Positions 8,176 to 17,688 are shown, numbered from the stretch's first letter. The stretch: DNA of 51,482 nucleotides from Alphaproteobacteria bacterium (GCA_018650465.1 JABIFY010000028.1:1-51482), one strand, 5' to 3'. Notes: a model not told the origin generated them from the sequence alone. Numbers and translations: made by a program.

Positions 8176-9078
8176 ATGATCGCCGATTTCACACAAGCCA
8201 CCGTTTCGGCACTTTCCGTGGGCAGCATGTATGCGCTTATTGCGCTCGGCGTCACACTGATTTATGCCACGACCAACATCATCAACTTCGCCCAGGGTGA
8301 GTTTGTGATGCTGGGTGGCATGATCATGGTGACTCTGTATGGAGAGCTGAACTGGCCGCTCTACATGGCGATACCTCTAACCCTTGTGATAACGACCCTG
8401 GTTGGTATGGCCTTGATGAAGGTGGCTTACCAGCCTGGTCGAAGTACTTCATTGATCACCATTTTGATCATCACCATTGGTGCATCAATGGCGATATCCG
8501 GCACTGCACAGCATATTTGGGATGCCGACATCCATCGGTTTCCACCTTTTTCAGGCGATGCGCCAATCAGTTTTCTGGGCGCAGCCATTGTTCCGCAATC
8601 TCTCTGGATTGTCGGATTGACAGTCGTCGTCGTCGGCGCCCTGGTTCTGTTCTTTCAGTTTTCGATCTATGGCAAGGCCATGAAAGCTTGCTCCATTGAT
8701 CGCGGTGCCGCATCCATGCTGGGCATTCGGGTGTCCGCCATGGTTATGGCATCATTCGGCTTGAGCGCTGCCCTCGGATGTGTTGCAGGGATCGTCATGA
8801 CGCCGATGACAATGATTGATTACAGCGGTGGCATGTTGCTGGCGATCAAGGGATTTTCAGCAGCCATGCTCGGCGGTATGGGCAGCTTTGTCGGCGCTGT
8901 GATCGGCGGTCTGTTATTTGCCTTCCTTGAGGCGTTTACCTCAGCTTACATTTCCAGCAGCTACAAGGAATTGGTTACCTTCATCGTGATCATCAATGTT
9001 TTACTCTTTATGCCGCGCGGTCTGATGGGACCACGCACCGTCGAAGGGTTTGATGATGATGAGGTCCTGGGGCAATAA
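8176..9078 (+). CDS. livH: Branched-chain-type ABC transporter permease (LivH-like)
   Basis: Inner-membrane permease of 300 residues with about eight hydrophobic segments. The N-terminal MYALIALGVTLIYATTNIINF followed by AQGEFVMLGG is the family hallmark of LivH. The late segment FSAAMLGGMGSFVGAVIGG is the cytoplasmic coupling region that contacts the ATPases. It would pair with the LivM-like permease at 10469, from which it is separated by an MmgE/PrpD gene. The acidic tail (DDDEVLGQ) runs almost into the next gene, with one base between stop and ATG. Confidence 0.93.
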   Translation: MIADFTQATVSALSVGSMYALIALGVTLIYATTNIINFAQGEFVMLGGMIMVTLYGELNWPLYMAIPLTLVITTLVGMALMKVAYQPGRSTSLITILIITIGASMAISGTAQHIWDADIHRFPPFSGDAPISFLGAAIVPQSLWIVGLTVVVVGALVLFFQFSIYGKAMKACSIDRGAASMLGIRVSAMVMASFGLSAALGCVAGIVMTPMTMIDYSGGMLLAIKGFSAAMLGGMGSFVGAVIGGLLFAFLEAFTSAYISSSYKELVTFIVIINVLLFMPRGLMGPRTVEGFDDDEVLGQ

Positions 9079-9079
9079 T

Positions 9080-10459
9080 ATGAACAACAAGTCAGATCCT
9101 GCACATCGCCTGGCAGCCCATGTTGCTGCGACAAAATTTAGTCACTTGCCGCTGGCAGCCGTTCAATCAGCAAAGCGCAGTACGCTGGATACTCTGGGCG
9201 CGATGCTTGCTGGTACGGCGGCGCCGGGCATTGGAACAATTGTCGCCATGGCACGGGGTTGGGGTGGAAATCCTGAGGCCTCAGTATTCGGGTATGATCT
9301 TAAACTGCCCGGGCCTATGGCGGCCTGGTGCAATGGCAGTATGGCCCGTGCACTTGAAGTCGATGACTGTGTCGACTTCCTTCCCGTTCATCCTTCTGCT
9401 TCCTGCGTTCCGGCCTTGCTTGCCCTGGCGCAAACACTGGGTGGATTATCCGGGCGTGACTTTCTCACCGCTCTCGTTGTCGGTCAGGATGTCATAATTC
9501 GTATGGGGCAGACTGTGCGGCTGAATGCCATGCAAAGTGGCCGCAATAATATGTTCAAGATTTTCGGCCCTGCGGCTGCTATCGCCAACGCCATGGGTCA
9601 GGACGCCGACAAGACGTTGCATACCCTGGGCATTTCATTTTCCCATGCTGTCGGTGACGGGCAATGTGCCATTGACGGTGCACTTTCCTTGCGGCTTCAG
9701 CAAGGGATTGTCGCCCAGGGAGCATTGCTGTCCGGCCTGCTGTCAGAGCAAGAATTTACCGGCGCGAGGGATTTCCTCACAGGTCCTTATGGCTACCTGA
9801 CGGCTTTCGAGCCGGACCCGCGCCTCGAATATCTCGATGACCTTGGCGCCAAATTTATGGGAGAGGAAATCTCCATTAAACCCTACGCGACCTGTCGAGC
9901 GACACATGCCGCTATTGATCTGGCGTTGGACTGGCGCGCCAGCGTGGGTGATGAACATCTCGATTTCGCAAAAATCAAAATCGAAGTATCTCCGGAAGTC
10001 GATAACCTGGTGGGTTCTCCGCGGGACAAACACCTCAGGCCGGCATCACCCGCCGCAGCGCAATTTTCATTGCTCTACTCCGTGGCTGCGGCTCTTGTGC
10101 GTGGTCGGGTTTCCATTGAGGAAATCCAGCCCTCATCCTTTACAGACCAATCTATCCTCGATGTCGCGGAGAGAATTTCGATCACGGGCGATGAAGGGAT
10201 GCGAACAGACAAGGTTGTTGGTTGTACGCGCATACAAATCGAAAGAAGGGATGGAAAGACGGTCACACTTGTAAGTGATGATCCTTCCGGAAGTCCAACC
10301 AAACCGCTTGATTACGACAAATGTGCTGACAAGTTCAGGGCGCTGGCCGCCAATGCGATCAAGCCACTTGAGGCGTGCCAGATTGAAGAAATCGTTGACC
10401 TGGTTTCAAGGCTGGACACGCTCGACGACGTGTCGGTTATCGCTGGCGCGCTCGGCTGA
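9080..10459 (+). CDS. MmgE/PrpD family protein
   Basis: Soluble enzyme of about 459 residues, the normal length for MmgE/PrpD. Family members include 2-methylcitrate dehydratase and cis-aconitate decarboxylase, so a dehydratase, isomerase or decarboxylase acting on a carboxylate is likely. Landmarks: KRSTLDTLGAMLAG near the start, NGSMARALEVDD and HPSASCVPALLA in the middle, and SIKPYATCRATHAAID, the conserved K-P-Y/C-x-x-x-H region. The ATG at 9080 is preferred over an upstream frame start at 9050 that overlaps livH. Its place between two permease genes is unusual and ties its reaction to the imported substrate. The exact reaction is not predictable. Confidence 0.88.
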   Translation: MNNKSDPAHRLAAHVAATKFSHLPLAAVQSAKRSTLDTLGAMLAGTAAPGIGTIVAMARGWGGNPEASVFGYDLKLPGPMAAWCNGSMARALEVDDCVDFLPVHPSASCVPALLALAQTLGGLSGRDFLTALVVGQDVIIRMGQTVRLNAMQSGRNNMFKIFGPAAAIANAMGQDADKTLHTLGISFSHAVGDGQCAIDGALSLRLQQGIVAQGALLSGLLSEQEFTGARDFLTGPYGYLTAFEPDPRLEYLDDLGAKFMGEEISIKPYATCRATHAAIDLALDWRASVGDEHLDFAKIKIEVSPEVDNLVGSPRDKHLRPASPAAAQFSLLYSVAAALVRGRVSIEEIQPSSFTDQSILDVAERISITGDEGMRTDKVVGCTRIQIERRDGKTVTLVSDDPSGSPTKPLDYDKCADKFRALAANAIKPLEACQIEEIVDLVSRLDTLDDVSVIAGALG

Positions 10460-10468
10460 GTTGGCTGG

Positions 10469-11443
10469 ATGTTTGACACGTACATGAAAGACATGAACCG
10501 CCTGGTCTGGCTACCGGTTTCGGCTGGTGTCCTCGCTCTGCCGCTTTTGTTGGGTGACGGCTACTACCTGAACGTTCTCAATTTCATCGCGCTTTATTCG
10601 ATGATCGCGATCGGGCTTTGTTTGCTGATTGGTTATTGTGGTCAACTTTCCATTTCCCATTCAGCCTTTTTCGCGATTGGTGCCTATAGTTCCGCCATTT
10701 TGAGCCTTCGGTTCGGGTTTCATCCCTTTGTGGCCATCTTGATATCCCAGTTAATATCAGCAGTCCTGGCCCTTGGAATCGGTTCTGTTGTCTTGCGTCT
10801 TAAGGGGCACTATCTGGCCATCGCCACGCTTAGTTTCACAATCATTGTCGAGGTCATCATTGTCGAAGCCGCATGGGTGACAGGCGGTTTACAGGGGCTA
10901 AGTGGCATTCCACCACTTTCGCTGGGATCGATGGAACTTGATACTGATCTTGGGGTCTATTACGTGGTTTGGCCGGTGCTGTTACTCTTGTTGCTGTTCG
11001 CCCTGAACCTGATTGATTCGCGCTTTGGGCGGGTCATCAAGGGGATCCGTGAAAACGAAGATGTCATGCGCTTGTTTGGTGTCGGCGTCTACGGCTACAA
11101 AGTGAAGGTTTTCGTTCTTTCCTCAGTCTACGCTTCCATCGCTGGCAGTCTCTACGCCCACTTCATCGGTTTTGTATCACCCTCCGCTGCCTCTCTCAGC
11201 TTTGCCATCGACATCATCATGGTGCTGGCATTTGGCGGGTTTAACTTGATCTGGGGGGCCATGCTCGGTGCCGCAGCGATTACTTACCTGACAGAATACC
11301 TGACAGACTTTGCGGACTTCAAACGCGTGGCGTTTGGTGTTGCCCTTGTAGTTGTCATGATTATCTTTCCCTCAGGTCTGTTGCCGGGTTTGCAGCGCTG
11401 GCTTAAAGCAGGTCGGCGCGCCCCAACGGGAGCTCAAAGGTAA
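10469..11443 (+). CDS. livM: Branched-chain-type ABC transporter permease (LivM-like)
   Basis: Second inner-membrane permease, 324 residues. Landmarks are GYCGQLSISHSAFFAIGAYSS near residues 50-70, LRLKGHYLAIATLSF near 110, and the coupling segment IRENEDVMRLFGVGVYGYKVK near 195. These place it in the LivM branch. It heterodimerises with the LivH-like permease. The stop codon at 11441-11443 overlaps the ATG of livG by one base, so the two are likely translationally coupled. Confidence 0.93.
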   Translation: MFDTYMKDMNRLVWLPVSAGVLALPLLLGDGYYLNVLNFIALYSMIAIGLCLLIGYCGQLSISHSAFFAIGAYSSAILSLRFGFHPFVAILISQLISAVLALGIGSVVLRLKGHYLAIATLSFTIIVEVIIVEAAWVTGGLQGLSGIPPLSLGSMELDTDLGVYYVVWPVLLLLLLFALNLIDSRFGRVIKGIRENEDVMRLFGVGVYGYKVKVFVLSSVYASIAGSLYAHFIGFVSPSAASLSFAIDIIMVLAFGGFNLIWGAMLGAAAITYLTEYLTDFADFKRVAFGVALVVVMIIFPSGLLPGLQRWLKAGRRAPTGAQR

Positions 11444-12207
11444 TGCTCCAGCTTGAAAACGTCAGCAAAGCATTTGCCGGACTGGCCGCCTTGTCTGATG
11501 TTTCCCTTGAGGTGAAGACAGGTGAGATCAAGGCGGTAATCGGCCCTAATGGCGCAGGCAAGACGACTCTATTTAATGTGATTACGGGGCTGTTCCCACC
11601 GACAAGTGGTAATGTGAACATCAAGGGTGAGAAAATCACTGGTCTGGCTGCTGACAAGATTGCCAGAAAGGGGCTTTCTCGAACGTTTCAGCACCCCCAT
11701 CTGTTTGATACGCTCAATCTGCTTGAGAACGTCATGGTGGGTCGTCATTCAAGAACGCGTGCCGAAACCTTTGCCTGCGGCCTGCGCCTTCCCTGGGCCC
11801 GGCGCGAGGAATATCAAATTCAGAAGGATGCAAAGCAATATCTTGATTTTGTAGGCCTGTCGGATAAGTCAGACCGTCTGCCGGGGGAATTGCCGTTGGG
11901 GGAAATGAGGTATCTGGAACTGGCCCGGGCCCTGGCCACGGAACCTGAAATCATCTTACTTGATGAGCCAGCTGCAGGGCTTAACGACAAGGAAACAGAC
12001 GACTTTCGGGATTTGCTTTTCAAGGTTCGGGAAAGCGGCATTACGTTGCTGGTGATCGAACATCACATGAAATTTGTCATGGAAATTTCAGACAGTGTTG
12101 CGGTGCTTAATTTTGGTACCAAGATTGCCGATGGCCTTCCTGTCGATATCCAGAATTCACCGGAAGTAATCGAGGCCTATCTGGGGGTAGATGACGACGA
12201 TGATTGA
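11443..12207 (+). CDS. livG: ABC transporter ATP-binding protein (LivG-like)
   Basis: Cytoplasmic ATPase of 254 residues. Walker A is GPNGAGKTT near residues 32-40, Walker B is IILLDEPAAGL, and the signature is the LivG-type variant LPLGEMRYLELARAL in place of LSGGQ. The phrase SRTFQHPHLFDTLNLLENV is the usual LivG Q-loop region. The H-loop His is in VIEHHM. It ends in an acidic DDDDD tail whose codons overlap the start of livF. It works as a heterodimer with LivF. Confidence 0.94.
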   Translation: MLQLENVSKAFAGLAALSDVSLEVKTGEIKAVIGPNGAGKTTLFNVITGLFPPTSGNVNIKGEKITGLAADKIARKGLSRTFQHPHLFDTLNLLENVMVGRHSRTRAETFACGLRLPWARREEYQIQKDAKQYLDFVGLSDKSDRLPGELPLGEMRYLELARALATEPEIILLDEPAAGLNDKETDDFRDLLFKVRESGITLLVIEHHMKFVMEISDSVAVLNFGTKIADGLPVDIQNSPEVIEAYLGVDDDDD

Positions 12208-12913
12208 GATCAGCAATATCGATGTCGCCTATGGCAAGGTGCCGGTTTTGAGCGATGTCTCTCTTACGGTGGCAAAAGGTGAAATTGTTACCTTGATTGG
12301 TGCCAACGGTGCCGGGAAGACAACATTGTTCCGGGCCCTCACGGGTGTGTTGCCAAAAAGCCGTGGAAGTATTGTGCTTGATGGCAAGGACATAACCCGG
12401 ATGAAGCCCGACAGGGTTGCGCGCGAAGGGCTTGCCGTTGTCCCTGAAGGGCGGCGTTTATTTGGCCCAATGTCTGTTCTGGATAATCTGATGCTTGGTT
12501 CGTTCCTGCGTCTTACAGGGCAGGGAAAGGGGGCGGTCAATGAAGATCTCGACATGGTGTTTGACCTGTTTCCCCGACTGGCGGAACGGCGTGAACAACT
12601 GGCTCGAACGTTGTCCGGTGGTGAGCAACAGATGGTTGCCATCAGTCGTGCCTTGATGGCGCGCCCCAAGGTAATTTTGATGGACGAGCCATCCATAGGG
12701 TTGGCCCCGATCATCGTTCGGGAAGTGTTTGACGTCATCAGAAAACTCAAGGAAAGCGGTATAACAATTTTGCTGATTGAACAAAATGCCCGTATGGCGC
12801 TGAAGGTCGCGGACCGCGCTTACGTCATGGAAATAGGACGAATTACAGCCGAAGGCGATGCCGGAGACCTCAGGCAGTCCGACATTATCCGCAAACTCTA
12901 TCTGGCTGCCTGA
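12191..12913 (+). CDS. livF: ABC transporter ATP-binding protein (LivF-like)
   Basis: Second ATPase, 240 residues from the ATG at 12191 or 237 from the ATG at 12200. A GGGGG at 12183-12187 sits close to the first and rather far from the second, so the start is uncertain. Walker A GANGAGKTT, signature LSGGEQQMVAISRAL and Walker B VILMDEPSIGLAP are all intact, and EGRRLFGPMSVLDNLMLG is the LivF-type Q-loop segment. It overlaps livG by up to 17 bp and completes the transporter. The following SDR starts two bases after its stop. Confidence 0.93.
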   Translation: MTTMIEISNIDVAYGKVPVLSDVSLTVAKGEIVTLIGANGAGKTTLFRALTGVLPKSRGSIVLDGKDITRMKPDRVAREGLAVVPEGRRLFGPMSVLDNLMLGSFLRLTGQGKGAVNEDLDMVFDLFPRLAERREQLARTLSGGEQQMVAISRALMARPKVILMDEPSIGLAPIIVREVFDVIRKLKESGITILLIEQNARMALKVADRAYVMEIGRITAEGDAGDLRQSDIIRKLYLAA

Positions 12914-12915
12914 CC

Positions 12916-13731
12916 ATGGGTACTGAAATAGATCGTGGATTTGCATTGGTGACCGGAAGCGGCTCAGGGATTGGCAGGGCCATCGCCGTTGGCCTGGCGA
13001 GTTCAGGTTTCCCCGTCGTCGTAAACGACATCAATGAAGATACTGGCAATCAGGTTGTCGCAGAAATAACTGCAAACGGTGGCAGGGCACATTTTGTTGC
13101 CGCCGACATCAGTCGCGTCGACCAGGTAAAGGACCTGTTTGACGAGGCAGACAAGGTATTTGGTGTGCCTTCCGTTCTGGTCAACAATGCAGGAACGCCG
13201 GGCAAATTTTCGCTTTTGATGGATATGGAAGACACCGACTGGCAGAAAAATATTTCTGTCCATATTGACGGCACTTTCTATTGTTTGCGAGAAGCCGCGC
13301 GCCGAATGTCCGGCAATGGCGGTCAAATCGTCAACATTGCATCAATTGCAGGCATCGACGGCACGGTTGGCTCCGCGGCTTATGCCGCCGCAAAGGCGGC
13401 TGTCATCAATCTATCAAAAACGGCGGCCAAGGAACTTGGTGCAAACGGCATAACCGTCAATGCAATTGCCCCCGGTATGGTGGCGACACCGATTAATCAA
13501 AAGCTCGCGGATCAAGGCAGCTCGTTTATCACTTCAGCACTGGAAGGGGTCCCCACGGGAAACATGACGGACCCTGGCGAGATTGCCGCTCTTGTTGTGT
13601 TTCTTTGTACGCAGGGGAAATCAATAAATGGACAGGTAATTGCGATGGATGGCGGTGCATCGATCACAGCAAACATCGATCTGTTCATGTTGAGCTATCT
13701 CGGTAAAACCAAAAAAGACGATTTTCGGTAA
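12916..13731 (+). CDS. Short-chain dehydrogenase/reductase (first of two)
   Basis: Classical SDR of 271 residues. The nucleotide-binding TGSGSGIG lies near residues 13-20, NNAGTPG follows the NAG motif, and catalytic Tyr156 and Lys160 are in YAAAK. The family oxidises or reduces a hydroxyl/keto pair with NAD(P). In this operon the natural role is a 3-hydroxyacyl-CoA dehydrogenase-like step before thiolase cleavage; this is inferred from the ligase and thiolase neighbours. The C-terminus, ending in LSYLGKTKKDDFR, is somewhat longer than usual. It is tightly packed behind livF. Confidence 0.9.
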   Translation: MGTEIDRGFALVTGSGSGIGRAIAVGLASSGFPVVVNDINEDTGNQVVAEITANGGRAHFVAADISRVDQVKDLFDEADKVFGVPSVLVNNAGTPGKFSLLMDMEDTDWQKNISVHIDGTFYCLREAARRMSGNGGQIVNIASIAGIDGTVGSAAYAAAKAAVINLSKTAAKELGANGITVNAIAPGMVATPINQKLADQGSSFITSALEGVPTGNMTDPGEIAALVVFLCTQGKSINGQVIAMDGGASITANIDLFMLSYLGKTKKDDFR

Positions 13732-13743
13732 GGACAAATACTA

Positions 13744-15249
13744 ATGCGCACGATGGCAGATATTCCCCGACTTGGTCAGAGCCGGTTCCCGGACAAGATT
13801 GCGATTTCCATGGGAGACGATAGCCTGACCTATGCCGGGTTCAATCAGCAGGTCAATCAGGCTGCCAACAATCTGATTGAGATGGGCGTCAAGCCGGGTG
13901 ACCGTGTTGCCCTGTTTGCCAACAATTCTCTTGAATATCCCGTTGTTGTTTATGCCATCGCCAAGTGTGCGGCCATTGCTGTGCCCATAAACTTTCGCTT
14001 TCAGGTTAAAGAACTGATTTTTGTTCTTAATGATGCGGAACCAATGGTGCTTTATGTTGGCTCTGATCTGGCGGCGTTGGTCAGTGAGGCCCTACCCAAA
14101 CTGAAAGCCCCGCCCAAGGTCGTTGCCCTTGAGAATCTGGCTGAAGGCAACATCACCGAACCTGATGTCGTCGTCGATCCGGATTCAGCTTCGATGCTGA
14201 TGTTCACCAGCGGCACGACCGGGTTCCCCAAAGGCGTTCTGTTTTCCCATAGATCTTATCTGGCGGTCGGCCATTGTTTGATTATTGACGGTGACCTTAA
14301 TCACCATGACAGCGTCATGATCCCACTGCCCCTGTTCCACAATGGTGGACTGAATGCACTGCTGATGCCGTCGCTCATGGTTGGCGCTACGGCTATTGTG
14401 ACAGAGCGTGGCTTTGACCCCGATGAAATCCTCGAGACGATCCAGAATAGCAAAATAAGTCTGACCATGCTGGTGCCGACAATGCTGGCCATGTTGATCA
14501 ATCATGCCGGTGCCGACAAATATAACGTCTCCAGTTTGCGAAAAATCTGGTACGGCTCCTCGCCCATCAGCCCCACAGTTCTGAAGACTTCAATGGGTCT
14601 CTTTGATGCCGGTTTCTATCAGGTATATGGGCAGACTGAGACAGGCATGAATTCCATACTTCGACCCGAGGATCATGTCGATCATTCGCAATGCACAGGA
14701 CGGGAGATGATCAGCGCCGAACTTCGGATCGTTGATGAAAGCGGCCGGGACCTGGCGGTTGGCGAAATCGGTGAAATCATCTCGGCCCAACAACCGTTGG
14801 GTATGATTGAATATTTCAGAAATCAGAAAGCCACCAACGAAACTATTCGGGATGGCTGGATACATACCGGTGATCTCGCCCGTGTTGAAACCGATGGTTT
14901 ATTCACCATTGTTGGTCGCATAAAGGAAATGATTATTAGTGGAGCTGAAAATATTTATCCGAAGGAAATTGAAGATGCTCTCATGATCCACCCAGCTGTT
15001 CGCGAAGCGGCAGTATTTGGAATTCCTGATGATATCTATGGTGAAGCTGTTTGCGCGGCCGTGGTATTGCAACCGGGTGCACAGGCGACGGATCAGGAAG
15101 TTATCGCCCATTGCGAAAAACATATCGCGCGCTACAAACGGCCGAAAAAGGTTGAATTCCATCAGGAATTGCCAAAGAACGCCGCAGGCAAAATCACCAA
15201 AAACGATCTTCGTTCGCCCCATTGGGCCAGCCGGAATAAGGCCATTTAG
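13744..15249 (+). CDS. Acyl-CoA synthetase / AMP-dependent ligase
   Basis: Adenylate-forming enzyme of 501 residues that should activate a carboxylic acid to its CoA ester using ATP. The phosphate-binding loop MFTSGTTGFPKGV lies near residues 153-165, YGQTE near 295, the hinge GWIHTGDLARV near 375, and the C-terminal catalytic Lys is in AAGKITK near 483. The sequence resembles medium/long-chain and FadD3-like ligases, but the substrate cannot be read from it. It follows the first SDR by 12 bp and precedes the second by one base, so it is within the operon. The imported carboxylate is the obvious substrate candidate. Confidence 0.92.
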   Translation: MRTMADIPRLGQSRFPDKIAISMGDDSLTYAGFNQQVNQAANNLIEMGVKPGDRVALFANNSLEYPVVVYAIAKCAAIAVPINFRFQVKELIFVLNDAEPMVLYVGSDLAALVSEALPKLKAPPKVVALENLAEGNITEPDVVVDPDSASMLMFTSGTTGFPKGVLFSHRSYLAVGHCLIIDGDLNHHDSVMIPLPLFHNGGLNALLMPSLMVGATAIVTERGFDPDEILETIQNSKISLTMLVPTMLAMLINHAGADKYNVSSLRKIWYGSSPISPTVLKTSMGLFDAGFYQVYGQTETGMNSILRPEDHVDHSQCTGREMISAELRIVDESGRDLAVGEIGEIISAQQPLGMIEYFRNQKATNETIRDGWIHTGDLARVETDGLFTIVGRIKEMIISGAENIYPKEIEDALMIHPAVREAAVFGIPDDIYGEAVCAAVVLQPGAQATDQEVIAHCEKHIARYKRPKKVEFHQELPKNAAGKITKNDLRSPHWASRNKAI

Positions 15250-15250
15250 T

Positions 15251-16000
15251 ATGAATAATATTGCGCAATATCTAGCGGGAAAAGTTGCTCTGGTAACAGG
15301 TGCTGGTGGTGACCTTGGTAGAGGGATCGCCGTTCGCCTTCATGCAAGCGGCGCCCGGGTCATGATCGCCGATTATAATCGCGACCGTGCCCTGCAAACA
15401 GCTGACCTGCTGGGGGAAGATGAGAGCGTTGTCTTCGACGCAGACATTACCGACAGTAATGCCGTTCAGGAAATGGTCGGCGACATTGCTGACAGGCATG
15501 GCCAAATTGATGTTCTGGTAAACAATGCAGGCGATATCCGCGACGCCTTGCTGCAGGATATGACAGAAGTAGATTGGGACTATGTGATTGATCTCAATCT
15601 CAAGGGGGCCTTTCTTTGCGCGCGGGCCGTGGCAGCCATGATGATAGAAAACAAATCAGGCCGGATCATCAATATTTCTTCAATGGCCTATCAGGGAAAT
15701 ATCGGGCAGGTCAATTATGCCTCTGCCAAGGCGGGTATCGTCGGCATGACCAAAGCGCTTGGACTTGAACTTGCTCGCCACGGAATCGCTGTAAACTGTG
15801 TAGCACCCGGCCTGATCAATACACCAAAAGCCGCAATGCTCCCGGACAAAACAAAGGAACGTCTGGTCAAGCTGACACCTATGCGAAGGATGGGGAACAT
15901 CGAAGATATTGCCAACGCGGTCCATTTTTTCTCTTCTGACCAATCCAGCTACGTAACCCGCCAGGTGATGCATGTGAGCGGTGGAATGGAAGGGTTTTGA
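15251..16000 (+). CDS. Short-chain dehydrogenase/reductase (second of two, FabG-like)
   Basis: SDR of 249 residues from the ATG at 15251; the frame is open further upstream but that part overlaps the ligase and is not coding. The cofactor motif TGAGGDLGRG, NNAG in VLVNNAGDIRD, an NISSMAYQGN serine segment and the YASAK catalytic pair (Tyr156, Lys160) are all present. The sequence resembles FabG-type 3-oxoacyl reductases, here probably acting on a CoA ester in the degradative direction. It is not a recent duplicate of the first SDR: the two differ widely outside the motifs, so they likely act on different intermediates. Confidence 0.9.
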   Translation: MNNIAQYLAGKVALVTGAGGDLGRGIAVRLHASGARVMIADYNRDRALQTADLLGEDESVVFDADITDSNAVQEMVGDIADRHGQIDVLVNNAGDIRDALLQDMTEVDWDYVIDLNLKGAFLCARAVAAMMIENKSGRIINISSMAYQGNIGQVNYASAKAGIVGMTKALGLELARHGIAVNCVAPGLINTPKAAMLPDKTKERLVKLTPMRRMGNIEDIANAVHFFSSDQSSYVTRQVMHVSGGMEGF

Positions 16001-16041
16001 TATGGCTGTAAACACCCTTGCGCGAAAGTGGGTCAATACAA

Positions 16042-16506
16042 ATGCATAAAAAGATTGAAGATGCTGAGCAACAGGCTGACTGGGTTCCTGTCCAGCCGGG
16101 CCTGTTTACCTATCCGGTTCCTGCTGGAAAAAAACCCGCGCTATACGCCAACCAATGCCAGACCTGTTCCGGCATCTATTTTCCCAAACGGGATATTTGC
16201 CCCGTCTGCTTTACAAACGGTGATCTGGTGGACAAGGAAATCAGTGGCTGCGGCACGGTATATACCTCCAGCATCGTCCAAATTCCATCACCTTCCGGTA
16301 TCCGTCCGCCCTACGCCTGTGGCTATGTCGACATGGCCCTGGAAAACGAGGACGAGAGCATCCGCCTGTATGCCCTTTTTACAGATCCGGATCCCGTCAA
16401 AATCGCCTGCGGGCAGACTGTTGAGCTTGTGATTGATGAAGTGCGTCGGGATGACCACGCGCGCGCTGTAATGGCTCATGTTTTTCGGCCGGTAGACAAG
16501 GACTAA
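16042..16506 (+). CDS. DUF35 zinc-ribbon / OB-fold protein
   Basis: Small protein of about 154 residues with an N-terminal zinc ribbon (Cys39, Cys42, Cys53, Cys56 from the ATG at 16042) and a C-terminal OB-fold-like domain (GTVYTSSIVQIPS... to VRRDDHARAVMAHVFRP). DUF35 proteins are known partners of thiolase-like enzymes and bind the acyl-CoA substrate. The gene lies three bases before a thiolase gene, the usual pairing. A TTG at 16018 could extend it by eight residues, but the ATG gives a better family start. It probably has no catalytic role on its own. Confidence 0.9.
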   Translation: MHKKIEDAEQQADWVPVQPGLFTYPVPAGKKPALYANQCQTCSGIYFPKRDICPVCFTNGDLVDKEISGCGTVYTSSIVQIPSPSGIRPPYACGYVDMALENEDESIRLYALFTDPDPVKIACGQTVELVIDEVRRDDHARAVMAHVFRPVDKD

Positions 16507-16509
16507 GCC

Positions 16510-17688
16510 ATGCGTGATGTATTTGTTGTTGGTGTCGGGATGACCGAATTCGGCAAACACCCTGAGCTCAGCCTTCGGGATCTGGGGCGACAGGCCTGTC
16601 GTGCCGCCATAGAAGATGCCGGGGTAAAACCGGATGAAATTGAAGCCGGATATTGCGGCAATGCCCTTGCCTCTGTTCTGCAGCAGACGACGTCGGTCGG
16701 TCAAAGTGTTTTTTGGGAAGTCGGCATTCACAAGATACCTGTTGTAAATATCGAGAACGCCTGTGCTTCTGGATCAACAGCCCTGCACGAGGCCTGGAAG
16801 TCAGTTGCCGGTGGATTTTGCGATGTCGCCATTGTTCTGGGTGTCGAAAAATCTGTCATGCCCAAGGGCACGGCGTTAAACGTCGGCACAGCGAGCCTGG
16901 AAGCCCAGCTTGGAGATATCTTCCCGGGCAACTTTGCCATGATGGCCGCACGACATATGGAAGAGTTTGGCACCACGCGTGAACAGATGGCACAAGTCTC
17001 TGTCAAGAACCATATAAGCGGGGCACTCAACCCGTACGCCCAGTTTCAAAAAATCCTGAGTGTTGAAGAGGTTCTTGCCTCACCCATGATCGCCGATCCC
17101 CTTACCTTGTATTCCTGTTGCCCCAACAGTGATGGTGCCGCGGCGCTGGTCATATGCAGCGCTGATTTTGCCAGCCGTGCAACCAGCAAAGCCATCAAGA
17201 TTGCGGCTTCCGTCCTTACGACCGGGGGCTATGACAACCAAAGGGACCTGACTGGCTGGGAAGCCGAGCGATCAGCCGCCGCACAAGCCTATGAAATTGC
17301 CGGATTGGGGCCCGAAGATATCGATTGTGCAGAAGTCCATGACGCCTTCACCATTTGCGAGATCGTTCACTATGAAGGGCTGGGGTTTTGCCCGCCAGGT
17401 GAGGGCGGCCGTTTGATCGATCAAGGTGTCACAGCGCTGGGTGGCGCGCTGCCCGTTAATCCCAGTGGCGGGCTGTTGTCCAAAGGCCACCCTGTTGGTG
17501 CTTCGGGTGTTGCCCAGATCGTCGAGCTGACCTGGCAATTGCGAAATGAAGCTGGTAAGCGCCAGGTCGCTGATTCTAGGGTCGCCCTGGCCCAGATCAT
17601 GGGCGGAAGTCAGCAAGGAGATGTGTGCGCTTGTACCGTTCATATCCTCGTCAACGAACAAATGCCTGCCGCTAGCTGCCTTTCGTGA
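16510..17688 (+). CDS. SCP2-type thiolase
   Basis: Thiolase of 392 residues, normal for the SCP2/acetyl-CoA acetyltransferase branch. The nucleophile Cys85 is in NIENACASGS, and the catalytic His residues lie in EVHDAF (His277) and SKGHPVGASG (His327). Presence of the nucleophilic Cys argues for true C-C bond thiolysis rather than the Cys-less retro-aldolases that also pair with DUF35 proteins. It is the last gene of the 11-gene run and should release acetyl- or propionyl-CoA from a 3-oxoacyl-CoA. The C-terminal tail (LVNEQMPAASCLS) looks non-conserved. Confidence 0.9.
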   Translation: MRDVFVVGVGMTEFGKHPELSLRDLGRQACRAAIEDAGVKPDEIEAGYCGNALASVLQQTTSVGQSVFWEVGIHKIPVVNIENACASGSTALHEAWKSVAGGFCDVAIVLGVEKSVMPKGTALNVGTASLEAQLGDIFPGNFAMMAARHMEEFGTTREQMAQVSVKNHISGALNPYAQFQKILSVEEVLASPMIADPLTLYSCCPNSDGAAALVICSADFASRATSKAIKIAASVLTTGGYDNQRDLTGWEAERSAAAQAYEIAGLGPEDIDCAEVHDAFTICEIVHYEGLGFCPPGEGGRLIDQGVTALGGALPVNPSGGLLSKGHPVGASGVAQIVELTWQLRNEAGKRQVADSRVALAQIMGGSQQGDVCACTVHILVNEQMPAASCLS

